Shown here piece by piece: positions 43,091 through 53,291 of a stretch of DNA of 64,000 bases. The notes beneath the pieces are model-generated. The model made no database searches. It had not been told where the DNA came from and saw nothing but the letters and a program-made list of their open reading frames with translations. Source of the stretch: Alphaproteobacteria bacterium (GTDB lineage: Bacteria; Pseudomonadota; Alphaproteobacteria; Rhodobacterales; Rhodobacteraceae); NCBI GenBank assembly GCA_030425925.1, contig JAUHZO010000015.1:1-64000 (forward strand), given 5' to 3'. The translations under genes were made by a program, and so were the position numbers. Position 1 is the first letter of the stretch, and each line of letters opens with the position of its first letter.

Positions 43091-44005
43091 ATGGTACAAC
43101 GCAAGGAACCGCGCAAAGGGCTTGGCCGTGGATTGTCGGCGCTCATGGCCGATGTGGATACGGCCCGCACCACAAGCGAAACGACCGCCCCGGAAACCCG
43201 CCGCGCCGACCGGACGGTGCCGGTGGAACGGATCACCCCAAATCCGGATCAGCCCCGTCGCCAGTTCACCGAAGACCAGCTTCAGGAACTGGCAGAGTCG
43301 ATCCGCACCAAGGGCATCCTGCAGCCGCTGATCGTCCGTCCCAATCCGCGCGATCCGTCCGGCTTTGAAATTGTTGCGGGCGAACGCCGCTGGCGCGCGG
43401 CGCAGATTGCGCAACTGCACGAAGTCCCCGTGCTCGTCCGGGATTTCAACGATACCGAAGTCCTCGAAGTTGCCATCATCGAAAACATCCAGCGTGCCGA
43501 TCTCAATCCCATCGAAGAGGCGGCGGGCTACCGGCAGCTGATGTTCAAGTTCGGGCATACTCAGGAAAAGATGGCCGAAGCCCTGGGCAAAAGCCGAAGC
43601 CACATCGCCAACCTCCTGCGCCTCCTGAACCTGCCCGAAAGCGTTCAGGACATGGTCGCCCGCGGCGACCTGAGCGCCGGCCATGCCCGTACCTTGATCA
43701 CCGCTGCCAAACCCGAAGACCTGGCGCAACGTATCGTGCAAAAGGGCCTGTCGGTGCGTGAGGCAGAAAAACTGGCCCGCGACAACACGCCCTCCGACAA
43801 GCCGCGCAAGCGCCCGGACGGTGCGTTCGAGATCGACAAGGACGCCGACACCAAGGCCCTCGAAGGAGATTTGTCGGCAACGCTGGGCATGAAGGTCAAG
43901 ATCGACCACAAACCGGGCCAGGAAAAGGGCCGCCTCACCATCTCGTATGACACGCTGGAACAACTCGACGCGCTGTGCGCCCTGCTCAGCACCAGCCGGA
44001 ATTAA
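43091..44005 (+). CDS. parB: Chromosome partitioning protein ParB
   Basis: ParB, 304 residues, binds parS and loads along DNA with CTP. The N-terminal ParA-interaction segment is RKGLGRGLSALM; the nucleotide-binding domain has GERRWRAA (97-104) and ENIQRADLNPIEEA (131-144); a helix-turn-helix is near EKMAEALGKSRSHIANLL. The C-terminal 45 residues form the dimerisation region. ATG 43091 follows AAGGGG. Its stop TAA overlaps the hemW stop on the other strand. Confidence 0.97.
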   Translation: MVQRKEPRKGLGRGLSALMADVDTARTTSETTAPETRRADRTVPVERITPNPDQPRRQFTEDQLQELAESIRTKGILQPLIVRPNPRDPSGFEIVAGERRWRAAQIAQLHEVPVLVRDFNDTEVLEVAIIENIQRADLNPIEEAAGYRQLMFKFGHTQEKMAEALGKSRSHIANLLRLLNLPESVQDMVARGDLSAGHARTLITAAKPEDLAQRIVQKGLSVREAEKLARDNTPSDKPRKRPDGAFEIDKDADTKALEGDLSATLGMKVKIDHKPGQEKGRLTISYDTLEQLDALCALLSTSRN

Positions 44006-45192
44006 TCCCCAGGCATCAACCGGGCCACAACCCGGTTGAGCATCAGCCGACCCCGCGGGGTGGTCCCGATCCGGCCATCCGCCTGCCAGATCAGTCCGAA
44101 ATCCAGCAGGTCTTCCAGATCCCTCTCCGGCAGCGCGGCGTCACACAGGCCGCGCGCCCGCGCCACCTCGATCCCCTCGGTCAGCCTCAGACCCATCATC
44201 AGGTATTCGCCGGCCATGTCCCGCGCGGTCAGCCGCTCCAACCTCCGGTCCCCCGAACCCGCCTCGGCGGCTTCCAGCCACCGCATGGGCATGGACCACG
44301 CCTCGGTGGCATGGCGCAACCCGTCCTGCGTCAGACGCCCATGTGCACCGGGTCCGATCCCGGCCCAGTCGCCATACCGCCAATAGACCAGATTGTGACG
44401 CGACTCCGCCCCGTCCCGCGCATGGTTCGACACTTCATACGCCCGATAGCCTGCGGCATCGCACATCTCCTGGGTCAGCTCGAACAGATCGGCCGCCAGG
44501 TCCTCCTCCGGCAGTCCACGCAGCCCCCCGGCCTGGGCCCGGTCCCAGAAGGCCGTTCCCGGTTCCAGGGTCAGCTGGTACAGCGACAGATGATCCAGCC
44601 CAAGGTCAAGGAACGCCTGCAATTCCGCTTCCCAATCCGTCAGGCTCTGATCCTGCCGCGCATAGATAAGATCGGCACTGACGCGCGAAAAGACATCCCG
44701 GGCCACGTCCAGCGCCGCCCGGGCCTCGCGGACATCATGCAACCGTCCCAGCCGTTTCAGATCCGCGTCCCGCAGGGCCTGAACGCCCAGCGACACGCGG
44801 TTCACCCCTGCCGCGGCATGAGCACGAAACCGGCCCGCCTCAACGGATCGCGGATTGGCCTCCAGCGTGATCTCGATGTCATTGGCCCAGATCCAGCTCT
44901 GCCGTGCCGCATCCAGAACCCGCGCCACGGTTTCGGGCAACATCAGGGACGGCGTGCCACCGCCAAAGAAGATCGACCCCAGCACCCGCCCTTTTGTCGT
45001 TTCCGCCACGCGGCCGACCTCCCGGGCCAGCGCCGCTGCCCAGCGGTCCTGGTCAACGCCCTGCACCACGTGGCTGTTGAAGTCGCAATAGGGGCACTTG
45101 GCCTCGCAAAACGGCCAGTGCACATACAGGCCGAAACCACCGGCCCGCCAGTCCTCAGCCAAGGCAGGCCGCCACGAACTTGCGGGTGGCAT
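44002..45192 (-). CDS. hemW: Radical SAM protein HemW (haem chaperone)
   Basis: HemW, about 396 residues, is a radical-SAM, coproporphyrinogen-oxidase-like protein that delivers haem. The cluster motif is CEAKCPYC (CxxxCxxC), preceded by GLYVHWPF; further marks are SIFFGGGTPSLM and the C-terminal HemN-like region. ATG 45192 overlaps rdgB by 38 bp, while a TTG at 45162 would overlap by 8 bp; both are possible. The stop overlaps the parB stop in the tetranucleotide TTAA. Confidence 0.9.
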   Translation of the reverse strand: MPPASSWRPALAEDWRAGGFGLYVHWPFCEAKCPYCDFNSHVVQGVDQDRWAAALAREVGRVAETTKGRVLGSIFFGGGTPSLMLPETVARVLDAARQSWIWANDIEITLEANPRSVEAGRFRAHAAAGVNRVSLGVQALRDADLKRLGRLHDVREARAALDVARDVFSRVSADLIYARQDQSLTDWEAELQAFLDLGLDHLSLYQLTLEPGTAFWDRAQAGGLRGLPEEDLAADLFELTQEMCDAAGYRAYEVSNHARDGAESRHNLVYWRYGDWAGIGPGAHGRLTQDGLRHATEAWSMPMRWLEAAEAGSGDRRLERLTARDMAGEYLMMGLRLTEGIEVARARGLCDAALPERDLEDLLDFGLIWQADGRIGTTPRGRLMLNRVVARLMPGD

Positions 45193-45763
45193 CGGCCCGG
45201 TGGCTGATCCCGTTCTTGGTCTTCGGGTCCATTTCGCCAAAGGTCACGTCATGCCCGTCCGGCTGAAAGATCGGGTCATAGCCATGCCCCTCCATCCCGC
45301 GCATCGGCCAGACCACCCGGCCGGGCATCACCCCGGCAAAGACGGCATCCACCCCGTCCGGCCAGGCCAGCACCAGCGTGCAGCAGAATCGCGCCGTCCA
45401 GGGCTCTGCCGCCCCGCTGTCCAGCAACAGGGTGTGGGTCTTTTCCATGGCCATCCGGAAATCGCGCCCAGAGCCGGTTTCGGCCCAATCCGCAGTATAG
45501 ACGCCCGGGGCACCGTCCAGGGCGTCGATCTCGATCCCGGAATCGTCCGCCAGCGCGGGCAACCCCGTGGCCCCCGCTGCCGCATGTGCCTTCAGCCGCG
45601 CGTTCTCGACAAATGTCGTCCCGGTCTCCTCGGGTTCCGGCAACGCCATCTCCGCCGCGCCCACCACCGTGACGCCATATGGCGTCAAAAGCTGCACCAT
45701 CTCCGCCAGCTTCCCGGCGTTATGCGTGGCCACGAGCAACCGGCCCGCCTCGAGCCTGCGCAT
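45155..45763 (-). CDS. rdgB: Non-canonical purine NTP pyrophosphatase RdgB
   Basis: RdgB/HAM1, 202 residues, removes ITP, XTP and dITP. The N-terminal motif is LLVATHNAGKLAEM, followed by the central ADDSGIEIDALDGAPGVYTA and the GYDPIFQPDGHDVTFGEM region. ATG 45763 overlaps the rph stop (TGATG). The gene order rph-rdgB-hemW is typical for Rhodobacteraceae, and the overlaps suggest one transcript. Confidence 0.96.
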   Translation of the reverse strand: MRRLEAGRLLVATHNAGKLAEMVQLLTPYGVTVVGAAEMALPEPEETGTTFVENARLKAHAAAGATGLPALADDSGIEIDALDGAPGVYTADWAETGSGRDFRMAMEKTHTLLLDSGAAEPWTARFCCTLVLAWPDGVDAVFAGVMPGRVVWPMRGMEGHGYDPIFQPDGHDVTFGEMDPKTKNGISHRADATRKFVAACLG

Positions 45764-46476
45764 CACGCCACGGCCGCGCGCTGAGCCGCCACAAGCTCCG
45801 CCACCCCGGCCTCCGCCAGGTCCAGAAGCTGGGCCATCTCGGGGCGCGAGAATGTCGCCCCTTCGGCCGACATCTGCACCTCGATCAGCCGTCCGTCGCC
45901 GCGCAGCACGAAATTGCCGTCCACCCCGGCCTCGCTGTCTTCGGGATAATCCAGGTCCAGCACCGGCTGCCCGGCATAGATCCCGCAACTCACCGCCGCG
46001 ACCTCCGACACCAGCGGATCGGTCACGATGGCCCCGGCCTTCATCAGCGCCGTCACGGCGAGCCGTAGCGCCACCCAGCCACCGGTGATCGAGGCACAGC
46101 GCGTGCCGCCATCGGCCTGGATCACGTCGCAGTCCACGGTGATCTGCCGCTCGCCCAGGGCCACCCGGTCCACGCCGGCGCGCAGGCTGCGCCCGATCAG
46201 CCGCTGGATTTCCACGGTCCGGCCGCCCTGCTTGCCCGCCTGCGCCTCGCGCCGCATCCGGGTCGAGGTCGAGCGCGGCAACATCCCGTATTCCGCCGTG
46301 ACCCAGCCCAGGCCCGAGCCCTTCACGAACGGCGGCACCCGCTCTTCCAGCGACGCCGTGCACAGCACATGCGTGTCGCCCATCCGGATCAGGCAGGAGC
46401 CTTCGGCATGTTTCACCACGCCCGTCTCGATTGAAACGCTGCGCATTTCACTTAAGTTCCGTCCTGACGGTCGCAT
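45763..46476 (-). CDS. rph: Ribonuclease PH
   Basis: RNase PH, 237 residues, trims tRNA 3' ends by phosphorolysis. The N-terminus is [17 protein letters not shown]; marks such as [35 protein letters not shown] and [19 protein letters not shown] are family-typical. ATG 46476 gives the standard length; extension to 46551 overlaps the divergent hrcA promoter and is rejected. First of rph-rdgB-hemW, divergent from hrcA. Confidence 0.97.
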   Translation of the reverse strand: MRPSGRNLSEMRSVSIETGVVKHAEGSCLIRMGDTHVLCTASLEERVPPFVKGSGLGWVTAEYGMLPRSTSTRMRREAQAGKQGGRTVEIQRLIGRSLRAGVDRVALGERQITVDCDVIQADGGTRCASITGGWVALRLAVTALMKAGAIVTDPLVSEVAAVSCGIYAGQPVLDLDYPEDSEAGVDGNFVLRGDGRLIEVQMSAEGATFSRPEMAQLLDLAEAGVAELVAAQRAAVA

Positions 46477-46537
46477 GCCGATCCTCCGATTGGTCTGCCC
46501 CGGGATAGACGCCGTGGCCGGGAAGGTGCAAGCCCGA

Positions 46538-46566
46538 TTGACGTCAGCCACCGCCCATCTTTAATG
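46538..46566 (+). promoter_or_regulatory. Possible hrcA promoter
   Basis: TTGACG (46538-46543), 17 bp, TTAATG (46561-46566). If used, transcription would start near 46573, downstream of the ATG at 46569, which favours the ATG at 46590. No CIRCE inverted repeat (TTAGCACTC-N9-GAGTGCTAA) is seen in the intergenic region. Confidence 0.35.
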
Positions 46567-46589
46567 GCATGGTCCAGCCGAGGCCCGAG

Positions 46590-47660
46590 ATGAAAGAGGC
46601 ATCCCAGCTCCTGTCCCAGATGAACGACCGCTCGCGCGAGGTGTTCCGCCGCGTGGTCGAAGGCTACCTGCAGACCGGGGAGCCCGTGGGCTCACGCACC
46701 CTGACCCGGACCCTGTCCGAAAACGTGTCCGCTGCCACCATCCGCAACGTGATGCAGGATCTCGAATTTCTCGGTCTGCTGGACAGCCCGCATGTCAGCG
46801 CGGGCCGCATCCCCACGCAACAGGGCCTGCGGATGTTCGTGGACGGCCTGCTCGAAGTGCGCGAGCTTGACGACGAGGACCGCGACCGCCTCGACGCCAC
46901 GCTGGGCACCAACAGCCTTGATGTCGGCGGTCTGCTCGATCAGGTGGGATCGGCTCTGTCCGGCGTGACCCAGGGCGCATCGCTGGTGCTGACGCCCAAA
47001 CACGAGGCCCCGCTCAAACACATCGATTTCGTCTCGCTTTCCCCCACGCGCGCGCTTGTGGTCATCGTCTTTGCCGACGGTCACGTGGAAAACCGCCTGT
47101 TCACCCCGCCGCCCGGCCATACCCAAAGCGCCATGCGCGAGGCGGCGAACTTCCTCAACGCTTTCGCCGAATCCCGCACGTTCAGCGAATTGCGCACGGC
47201 CATCGCGCGTGAAATCGCCGCCCGCCGCCAGGAACTCGACACCCTTGCCGCCGACCTGGTGGATTCCGGGATCGCGGCATGGGAAGACACCAACGACACC
47301 TCGGCCCGCCTCATCGTGCGCGGACGGGCCAACCTCCTGGCCGACGAGACCGCCGAGGAAGAACTGGACCGGATCCGCACCCTGTTCGACGATCTCGAAC
47401 GCAAGCGTGACATCGCCGAGTTTCTCGAACTGGCCGAGGATGGCGAAGGCGTGCGCATTTTCATCGGCTCCGAAAACAAACTTTTCTCACTTTCGGGTTC
47501 CTCTCTGGTGGTCTCTCCATATATGAACGCAGACCGAAAGATCATGGGTGTGGTGGGCGTGATCGGCCCGACCCGCCTGAACTATGGCCGGATCGTCCCC
47601 ATCGTGGACTACACGGCGCAACTGGTCGGCAAGCTGATTGCCGAGCGGCGACAGAGGTGA
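46590..47660 (+). CDS. hrcA: Heat-shock repressor HrcA
   Basis: HrcA, 356 residues from ATG 46590, is a winged-helix repressor that binds CIRCE. The N-terminal domain includes VVEGYLQTGEPVGSRTLTR and VSAATIRNVMQDLEFLGLL; the middle includes GRIPTQQGLRMFVDGL. ATG 46590 has GAGG at a good distance; an in-frame ATG at 46569 has no visible ribosome site. It is 3 bp from grpE, a usual hrcA-grpE pair. No CIRCE site was found in front of this gene. Confidence 0.93.
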   Translation: MKEASQLLSQMNDRSREVFRRVVEGYLQTGEPVGSRTLTRTLSENVSAATIRNVMQDLEFLGLLDSPHVSAGRIPTQQGLRMFVDGLLEVRELDDEDRDRLDATLGTNSLDVGGLLDQVGSALSGVTQGASLVLTPKHEAPLKHIDFVSLSPTRALVVIVFADGHVENRLFTPPPGHTQSAMREAANFLNAFAESRTFSELRTAIAREIAARRQELDTLAADLVDSGIAAWEDTNDTSARLIVRGRANLLADETAEEELDRIRTLFDDLERKRDIAEFLELAEDGEGVRIFIGSENKLFSLSGSSLVVSPYMNADRKIMGVVGVIGPTRLNYGRIVPIVDYTAQLVGKLIAERRQR

Positions 47661-47663
47661 AGA

Positions 47664-48224
47664 ATGGCAGAGCCCAAGGACAACGAGTTCCTCGATGACA
47701 TCGAGGCAGCGCTTGCAGAAGAAGACATCGCCCGCGACGAAATCTCCGACACCGAGGCCGAGCTTGACGCCCTGCGCGCGGAACGCGACGATTTCAAGGA
47801 CCGTTTCATGCGCGCCCTGGCCGAGGCCGAAAACGCGCGCAAGCGGGCCGACAAGGACCGCCGCGAGGCGCAGCAATATGGCGGCTCCCGCCTGGCGCGC
47901 GATCTTCTGCCGGTCTACGACAATCTCCAGCGCGCGCTGAACGCCGCCCGCGAAGACGGCGAAACCGCCTCTGCCGCGCTGGTCGAAGGGATCGAGCTGA
48001 CCTTGCGCGAATTGCTGCACGTCTTCGACAAGCACGGCGTCACACGGATCTCCCCCGAGGTCGGCGACCGCTTCGATCCCCAGCAGCACGAGGCCATGTT
48101 CGAGGCCCCGGTTCCCGGCACCCGCGCCGGCGACATCATCCAGGTGTCCGCCGAAGGCTTCCTGCTGTTCGACCGCCTGCTCCGCCCCGCCCAGGTCGGC
48201 GTCAGTTCCATGCCCGCCGCCTAG
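47664..48224 (+). CDS. grpE: Nucleotide exchange factor GrpE
   Basis: GrpE, 186 residues, releases ADP from DnaK. A long coiled coil (residues about 10-75) includes EAELDALRAERDDFKDRFM, and the C-terminal beta domain contains VGDRFDPQQHEAMFEAPVPG and IIQVSAEGFLLFDRLLRPA. It is 3 bp after hrcA and converges on mutS 16 bp away. dnaK and dnaJ are not in the window. Confidence 0.97.
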   Translation: MAEPKDNEFLDDIEAALAEEDIARDEISDTEAELDALRAERDDFKDRFMRALAEAENARKRADKDRREAQQYGGSRLARDLLPVYDNLQRALNAAREDGETASAALVEGIELTLRELLHVFDKHGVTRISPEVGDRFDPQQHEAMFEAPVPGTRAGDIIQVSAEGFLLFDRLLRPAQVGVSSMPAA

Positions 48225-48240
48225 GCATTGCGGGGCGGGA

Positions 48241-50913
48241 TCACGCCTCCGGCGGCAGCAGCGCCTTGAGGTCGTAGAGCATCTGCAGCGCCTCCCGCGG
48301 CGACATCTCGTCGAGGGTCAGCGCACGAAGACGGGTCTCGATCTCGCTGGCCGTCTCGGGCTTGTGCTCCGGGACGGGCCGCAGCGCTGCCGCGCTGAAA
48401 AGCGGCAGATCGTCGATCAGCGCCCGGGGCGCGGCGCGCCCCCGTTCTCCTGCCTCCAGTGCGCTCAGCACGTCCCGCGCCCGGTCCGTCACCGCAGGCG
48501 GCAACCCCGCCAGCTGCGCCACCTGCACGCCATAAGACCGGTCTGCCGCGCCGTCGCGCACCTCGTGCAGAAAGATCACTTCGCCCTGCCACTCCTTCAC
48601 CGCCACCGTGGCATTGCGAACCCCGTCCAGCTTGCCGGCCAGTTGCGTCAACTCGTGGTAATGCGTTGCAAACAGCCCGCGCACCCGGTTCACCGCCTGC
48701 AGATGCTCCAGAACCGCCCAGGCGATGGACAGACCGTCATAGGTGGCCGTGCCGCGCCCGATCTCGTCCAGGATCACCAGCGCTCGTGCGTCTGCCTGGT
48801 TCAGGATGGCCGCCGTCTCCACCATCTCCACCATGAAGGTCGACCGCCCCCGCGCCAGATCGTCCGAGGCCCCGACCCGGCTGAACACCTGGCTCACCAG
48901 GCCGATCTCCGCCCGTTCCGCCGGAACAAAGGACCCGATCTGCGCCAGCAGCGCGATCAGCGCGTTCTGGCGCAGAAAGGTCGACTTGCCCGACATGTTC
49001 GGACCGGTCAGAAGCGTGACCGCCGCCCCGTCGCCTTCGGCATCCAGCACGCAATCATTGGCAACAAAAGGCGTGCCGCTGGCCTGCAGCGCGGCCTCCA
49101 CCACCGGATGGCGCCCGCCGATCACGGTGAACCGCCGGCTGTCATCCACCACGGGTGCCCGCCAGTCCCGCGCCCGCGCCAGATCGGCCAGTCCCAGCGT
49201 CAGGTCGAACACCGCCAGCGCCCCCGACAGCCCCGACAACGCCGCGGCTTCCTCCAGAACCGCGGCGCGCAACTGCCCGAACAGCCGCTTCTCGATCGCC
49301 TGCGCCTCGCCTCCGGCGTTCAGGATCCGGGTTTCCAGCTCCGACAGGTCCACCGTCGTGAACCGCACCTGGTTGGCGGTCGTCTGACGATGGATGAATG
49401 TTTCGGACAGCGGCGGCGACATCATCTTTTCCGCGTGCAGCGCCGTTGTCTCGATGAAGTACCCCAGAACGTTGTTGTGCTTGATCTTCAGGGCCGGCAC
49501 GCCACTCAGCCGGGCATAGTCCGCCTGCATCCCGGCAATCACACTGCGGCCTTCGTCCCGCAGCCGCCGCGCGGCGTCCAGATCCGCGTCAAACCCGGTC
49601 GCCACAAACCCGCCATCGCGCACCAGCAAGGGCGGCTCGGCCACAAGGGCACTGTCCAGCAGCTCCAACAGCGGCCATGACCCGCCCAGCGCCTCATGCG
49701 CCGCCTCCAGTTCGTCCGGCAAGGCGCTCTTGTCCAGCGCCGCCTGCAGGGCCCGGGCCTGCTCCAGCGCCCGCCGCACCGCTGCCAGGTCCCGCGGGCC
49801 TCCCCGGTCCAGCCCCAGCCGGGACAGGGCCCGGTCCAGATCGGGCACGCGGCGCAGGATCTGCCGAACGGCTTCCGCCTCGGCCGCCCCGGTGGCCCAG
49901 CCCACCGCGTCCAGCCGGGCCCGGATCACCTCCAGATCGCGCGACGGTGCCGACAGCCGCCGCTCCAGCAGCCGCGCCCCCGCCGCGGTCAGTGTCCGGT
50001 CGATCACCGACAAGAGCGAGCCGGCACGCCCGCCCTGCATCGACCGCGTCAGTTCCAGATTGCGCCGCGTGGCGGCATCGATCTGCATGAAGCGCTGCAC
50101 CGCCTCCCGCCGGGGCGGCGACAACAGCGGCAGTCGGCCCTTCTGGGTGATGTCGAGATAATCCACCACCGCCCCCATGGCCGACAGCTCCACCCGCGAA
50201 AACGTGCCGAACCCGTCCAGCTCCTGCACCCCCCAGACCCGGCACAAGCGCTGCTGCGCATTGCTGCTGTCGAAGGAGGCCGCCGCCAGCACGGTTGCGC
50301 TGACCCCCAGATCGTCCAGCACCGCGCGCAGCGCCGCATCCACCGTCTCTGTCACCAGGATTTCCGACGGGGCCAGCCGCGCGATCTCGGCGCCGATCCG
50401 GGCCTGGGTCACCGGCATCACGTGAAACGCGCCGGTGGACATGTCGCACCAGCTCAGCGCCCAGTCCTCGCGCACCCGCGCCAGGGCCGCCAGGTAATTG
50501 TGCCGCCGCGCCTCCAGCAGGCTTTCCTCGGTCAGGGTCCCGGGCGTCACCAGCCGCACCACATCGCGCCTGACCACCGATTTCGATCCGCGTTTCCTGG
50601 CCTCCTCCGGGCTTTCCAGCTGTTCGCCCACGGCCACGCGAAACCCCTTGCGGATCAGCGTCAACAGATAGCCCTCGGCGGCATGCACCGGCACGCCGCA
50701 CATCGGGATATCCTCTCCGGCATGTTTGCCGCGTTTGGTCAGCGCGATGTCCAGCGCCTCGCTGGCCGCCACGGCGTCGTCAAAGAACAACTCGTAAAAA
50801 TCGCCCATCCGGTAGAACAACAACGCGTCCGGGTACTGCGCCTTTATCTCCAGATATTGCGCCATCATCGGCGTGACCTGCGGCTTGTTCGCGCTCAATG
50901 GCCTTCCCCCCAC
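48241..50913 (-). CDS. mutS: DNA mismatch repair ATPase MutS
   Basis: MutS, about 890 residues, recognises mismatches. The N-terminal mismatch-binding region has [15 protein letters not shown] (Phe-x-Glu is FYE); Walker A is [10 protein letters not shown]; the signature loop [18 protein letters not shown] and the Walker [16 protein letters not shown] follow. The GTG start (50913) gives the whole ORF; a TTG 15 bp downstream after GGGGGAAGG is another possibility. The C-terminus has a short helical tail. It is divergent from maeB. Confidence 0.96.
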   Translation of the reverse strand: MGGRPLSANKPQVTPMMAQYLEIKAQYPDALLFYRMGDFYELFFDDAVAASEALDIALTKRGKHAGEDIPMCGVPVHAAEGYLLTLIRKGFRVAVGEQLESPEEARKRGSKSVVRRDVVRLVTPGTLTEESLLEARRHNYLAALARVREDWALSWCDMSTGAFHVMPVTQARIGAEIARLAPSEILVTETVDAALRAVLDDLGVSATVLAAASFDSSNAQQRLCRVWGVQELDGFGTFSRVELSAMGAVVDYLDITQKGRLPLLSPPRREAVQRFMQIDAATRRNLELTRSMQGGRAGSLLSVIDRTLTAAGARLLERRLSAPSRDLEVIRARLDAVGWATGAAEAEAVRQILRRVPDLDRALSRLGLDRGGPRDLAAVRRALEQARALQAALDKSALPDELEAAHEALGGSWPLLELLDSALVAEPPLLVRDGGFVATGFDADLDAARRLRDEGRSVIAGMQADYARLSGVPALKIKHNNVLGYFIETTALHAEKMMSPPLSETFIHRQTTANQVRFTTVDLSELETRILNAGGEAQAIEKRLFGQLRAAVLEEAAALSGLSGALAVFDLTLGLADLARARDWRAPVVDDSRRFTVIGGRHPVVEAALQASGTPFVANDCVLDAEGDGAAVTLLTGPNMSGKSTFLRQNALIALLAQIGSFVPAERAEIGLVSQVFSRVGASDDLARGRSTFMVEMVETAAILNQADARALVILDEIGRGTATYDGLSIAWAVLEHLQAVNRVRGLFATHYHELTQLAGKLDGVRNATVAVKEWQGEVIFLHEVRDGAADRSYGVQVAQLAGLPPAVTDRARDVLSALEAGERGRAAPRALIDDLPLFSAAALRPVPEHKPETASEIETRLRALTLDEMSPREALQMLYDLKALLPPEA

Positions 50914-50986
50914 GGATTTCGCATGACATTAATTCGGCCAACCCCGGGAAAAAACCCGCTATCCGGCAAGAAGAAAGACGGCGCGC

Positions 50987-53242
50987 ATGTCCAGACTCAA
51001 ATACACCCGCGAAGAGGCGCTGGCCTTCCATCTCGAACCCACGCCCGGCAAGTGGGAAGTCAACGCCACCGTCCCCATGACCACCCAGCGCGACCTGTCG
51101 CTGGCCTACAGCCCCGGTGTCGCCGTGCCCTGCGAAGAGATCGCCGCAAATCCGGGCCTGGCCTACGATTACACCAACAAGGGCAACCTAGTCGCCGTCA
51201 TCTCGAACGGCACCGCCGTGCTGGGCCTTGGCAATCTGGGCGCGTTGGGCTCGAAGCCGGTGATGGAGGGCAAGTCAGTGCTCTTCAAGCGCTTTGCCGA
51301 CGTCAATTCCATCGACATCGAACTGGATACCGAGGACCCGGACGAATTCATCAAGGCGGTCAAGCTGATGGGCCCCACCTTCGGCGGCATCAACCTCGAA
51401 GACATCAAGGCGCCGGAATGCTTCATCATCGAGCAGACGCTCAAGGAGCAGATGGACATCCCCGTCTTCCACGACGACCAGCACGGCACCGCCGTGATCT
51501 GCGCCGCCGGTCTGATCAACGCGCTGCATCTGTCGAGCAAGAAGGTCGAAGACGTCAAGATCGTGCTGAACGGGGCCGGGGCCGCGGGCATCGCCTGTAT
51601 CGAGCTGCTGAAATCCATGGGCGCGCGGCATGAAAACTGCATCGTCTGCGACACCAAGGGCGTGATCTACCAGGGCCGCTCCGACGGCATGAACCAGTGG
51701 AAATCGGCCCATGCCGTCAAGACCGACCTGCGCAGCCTCGAAGAGGCCATGAAAGGCGCTGACGTCTTCCTTGGCGTCTCGGCCAAGGGCGCGGTCACGC
51801 AGGACATGGTGGCGGCGATGGCCGACAATCCGGTCATTTTCGCCATGGCCAACCCCGATCCGGAGATCACCCCGGAAGAAGCACATGACGTGCGCCCCGA
51901 TGCCATCGTCGCCACCGGTCGGTCGGACTATCCCAACCAGGTCAACAACGTGCTGGGCTTCCCCTATCTCTTCCGTGGCGCGCTCGACATCCATGCCCGC
52001 GCCATCAATGACGAGATGAAGATCGCCTGCGCCGAGGCCCTGGCCGAACTGGCGCGTGAGGACGTGCCCGACGAGGTGGCGCTGGCCTATGGCAAATCGC
52101 TGTCCTTTGGCCGTGACTACATCATCCCCACGCCGTTCGATCCGCGCCTGATCCACCGCATCCCGCCCGCCGTCGCCCGCGCGGGCATGGCCACCGGAGC
52201 GGCCCGCCGTCCGATTGTCGACATGGAGGCCTACGAGACCTCGCTGCGCAGCCGGATGGACCCGACCGCCTCGATCCTGCGCTCGATCAACGCCCGCGCA
52301 CGTTCGGCCCAGGCCCGCATGATCTTTGCCGAAGGGGACGATCCCCGCGTCTTGCGCGCGGCGGTGATGTACCAGCGTTCCGGCCTCGGCCAGGCGTTGG
52401 TGGTGGGCCGCGATCACGACGTGAAACAAAAGCTCGAAGCGGCCGGCCTCGCCGACGCCGTGCGCGAGCTGGAGGTCGTGAACGCCGCCAACACCCGCCA
52501 TCTGCAGACCTACAAGGAGTTCCTCTATGCCCGGCTGCAGCGCAAGGGGCTCGACCAGCAGGACATCCACCGCCTTGCCGCGCGTGATCGCCATGTCTTT
52601 GCCGCGCTGATGCTGGCCCATGGCCATGGCGACGGGCTGATCACCGGGGCCACGCGCAAATCAGCCCATGTGCTGGAACTGATCAACCACGTTTTCGACG
52701 CCGATGCCGAACATGGCGCGGTGGGTGTCACCGCGCTCTTGCATCGTGGCCGTATCATCCTGATCGCCGATACGCTGGTGCAGGAATGGCCGGACGAAGA
52801 GGATCTGGCCACCATCGCCGAACGCTCAGCCGACGTGGCCCGCCACCTGGGGCTGGAGCCGCGCGTGGCGTTCGTGTCGTTCTCGACCTTCGGCTACCCG
52901 GTGTCCGAACGCGCCACCAAGATGCATGTCGCGCCGCAGGTGCTGGACCGCCGCGGCGTCAGCTTCGAATACGAAGGCGAGATGACGGTGGACGTTGCGC
53001 TGAACGTCAAGGCGCAAGAGGCCTATCCCTTCCAGCGCCTCACCGGTCCTGCAAATATCCTTGTGGTGCCCGCACGACATTCCGCCTCGATCAGCGTCAA
53101 ACTGATGCAAGAGATGGCGGGGGCCACGGTGATCGGGCCGATTCTTGCGGGGGTCGATCAGTCGATCCAGATCTGTTCGACCAACATGACCGCCAATGAC
53201 ATCCTGAACATGGCGGTTCTGGCCGCCTGCAAGGTCGGATGA
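50987..53242 (+). CDS. maeB: NADP-dependent malic enzyme, phosphotransacetylase-fused type
   Basis: 751 residues with two domains: an N-terminal malic enzyme (residues 1-420, with SLAYSPGVAVPCEEI, VFHDDQHGTAVI and VLNGAGAAGIA) and a C-terminal phosphotransacetylase-like domain (from about 430, with ITGATRKSAHVLELINHV and NILVVPARHSASISVKLMQEM). It converts malate to pyruvate with NADPH production. In this family the C-terminal domain is usually regulatory and catalytically inactive. It ends at a perfect hairpin. Confidence 0.96.
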   Translation: MSRLKYTREEALAFHLEPTPGKWEVNATVPMTTQRDLSLAYSPGVAVPCEEIAANPGLAYDYTNKGNLVAVISNGTAVLGLGNLGALGSKPVMEGKSVLFKRFADVNSIDIELDTEDPDEFIKAVKLMGPTFGGINLEDIKAPECFIIEQTLKEQMDIPVFHDDQHGTAVICAAGLINALHLSSKKVEDVKIVLNGAGAAGIACIELLKSMGARHENCIVCDTKGVIYQGRSDGMNQWKSAHAVKTDLRSLEEAMKGADVFLGVSAKGAVTQDMVAAMADNPVIFAMANPDPEITPEEAHDVRPDAIVATGRSDYPNQVNNVLGFPYLFRGALDIHARAINDEMKIACAEALAELAREDVPDEVALAYGKSLSFGRDYIIPTPFDPRLIHRIPPAVARAGMATGAARRPIVDMEAYETSLRSRMDPTASILRSINARARSAQARMIFAEGDDPRVLRAAVMYQRSGLGQALVVGRDHDVKQKLEAAGLADAVRELEVVNAANTRHLQTYKEFLYARLQRKGLDQQDIHRLAARDRHVFAALMLAHGHGDGLITGATRKSAHVLELINHVFDADAEHGAVGVTALLHRGRIILIADTLVQEWPDEEDLATIAERSADVARHLGLEPRVAFVSFSTFGYPVSERATKMHVAPQVLDRRGVSFEYEGEMTVDVALNVKAQEAYPFQRLTGPANILVVPARHSASISVKLMQEMAGATVIGPILAGVDQSIQICSTNMTANDILNMAVLAACKVG

Positions 53243-53250
53243 CACGTGTA

Positions 53251-53272
53251 GGGTGCGTGCTTGCACGCACCC
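53251..53272 (+). terminator. Perfect hairpin after maeB
   Basis: GGGTGCGTGC-TT-GCACGCACCC is a 22-bp palindrome 9 bp after the maeB stop. The sequence resembles palindromic repeats found between genes in Rhodobacteraceae. CGTTTCC follows; there is no strong T-run, so it may be an attenuator or a dispersed repeat. Confidence 0.6.
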
Positions 53273-53291
53273 CGTTTCCAGGGAACGCGCC

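Noticed and set aside
46477-46589. CIRCE operator in front of hrcA
   Set aside because: No TTAGCACTC-type inverted repeat is present in the region.
52420-52440. parS-like sequence cgacgtgaaac in maeB
   Set aside because: Only one half resembles parS; the other half does not form the palindrome.
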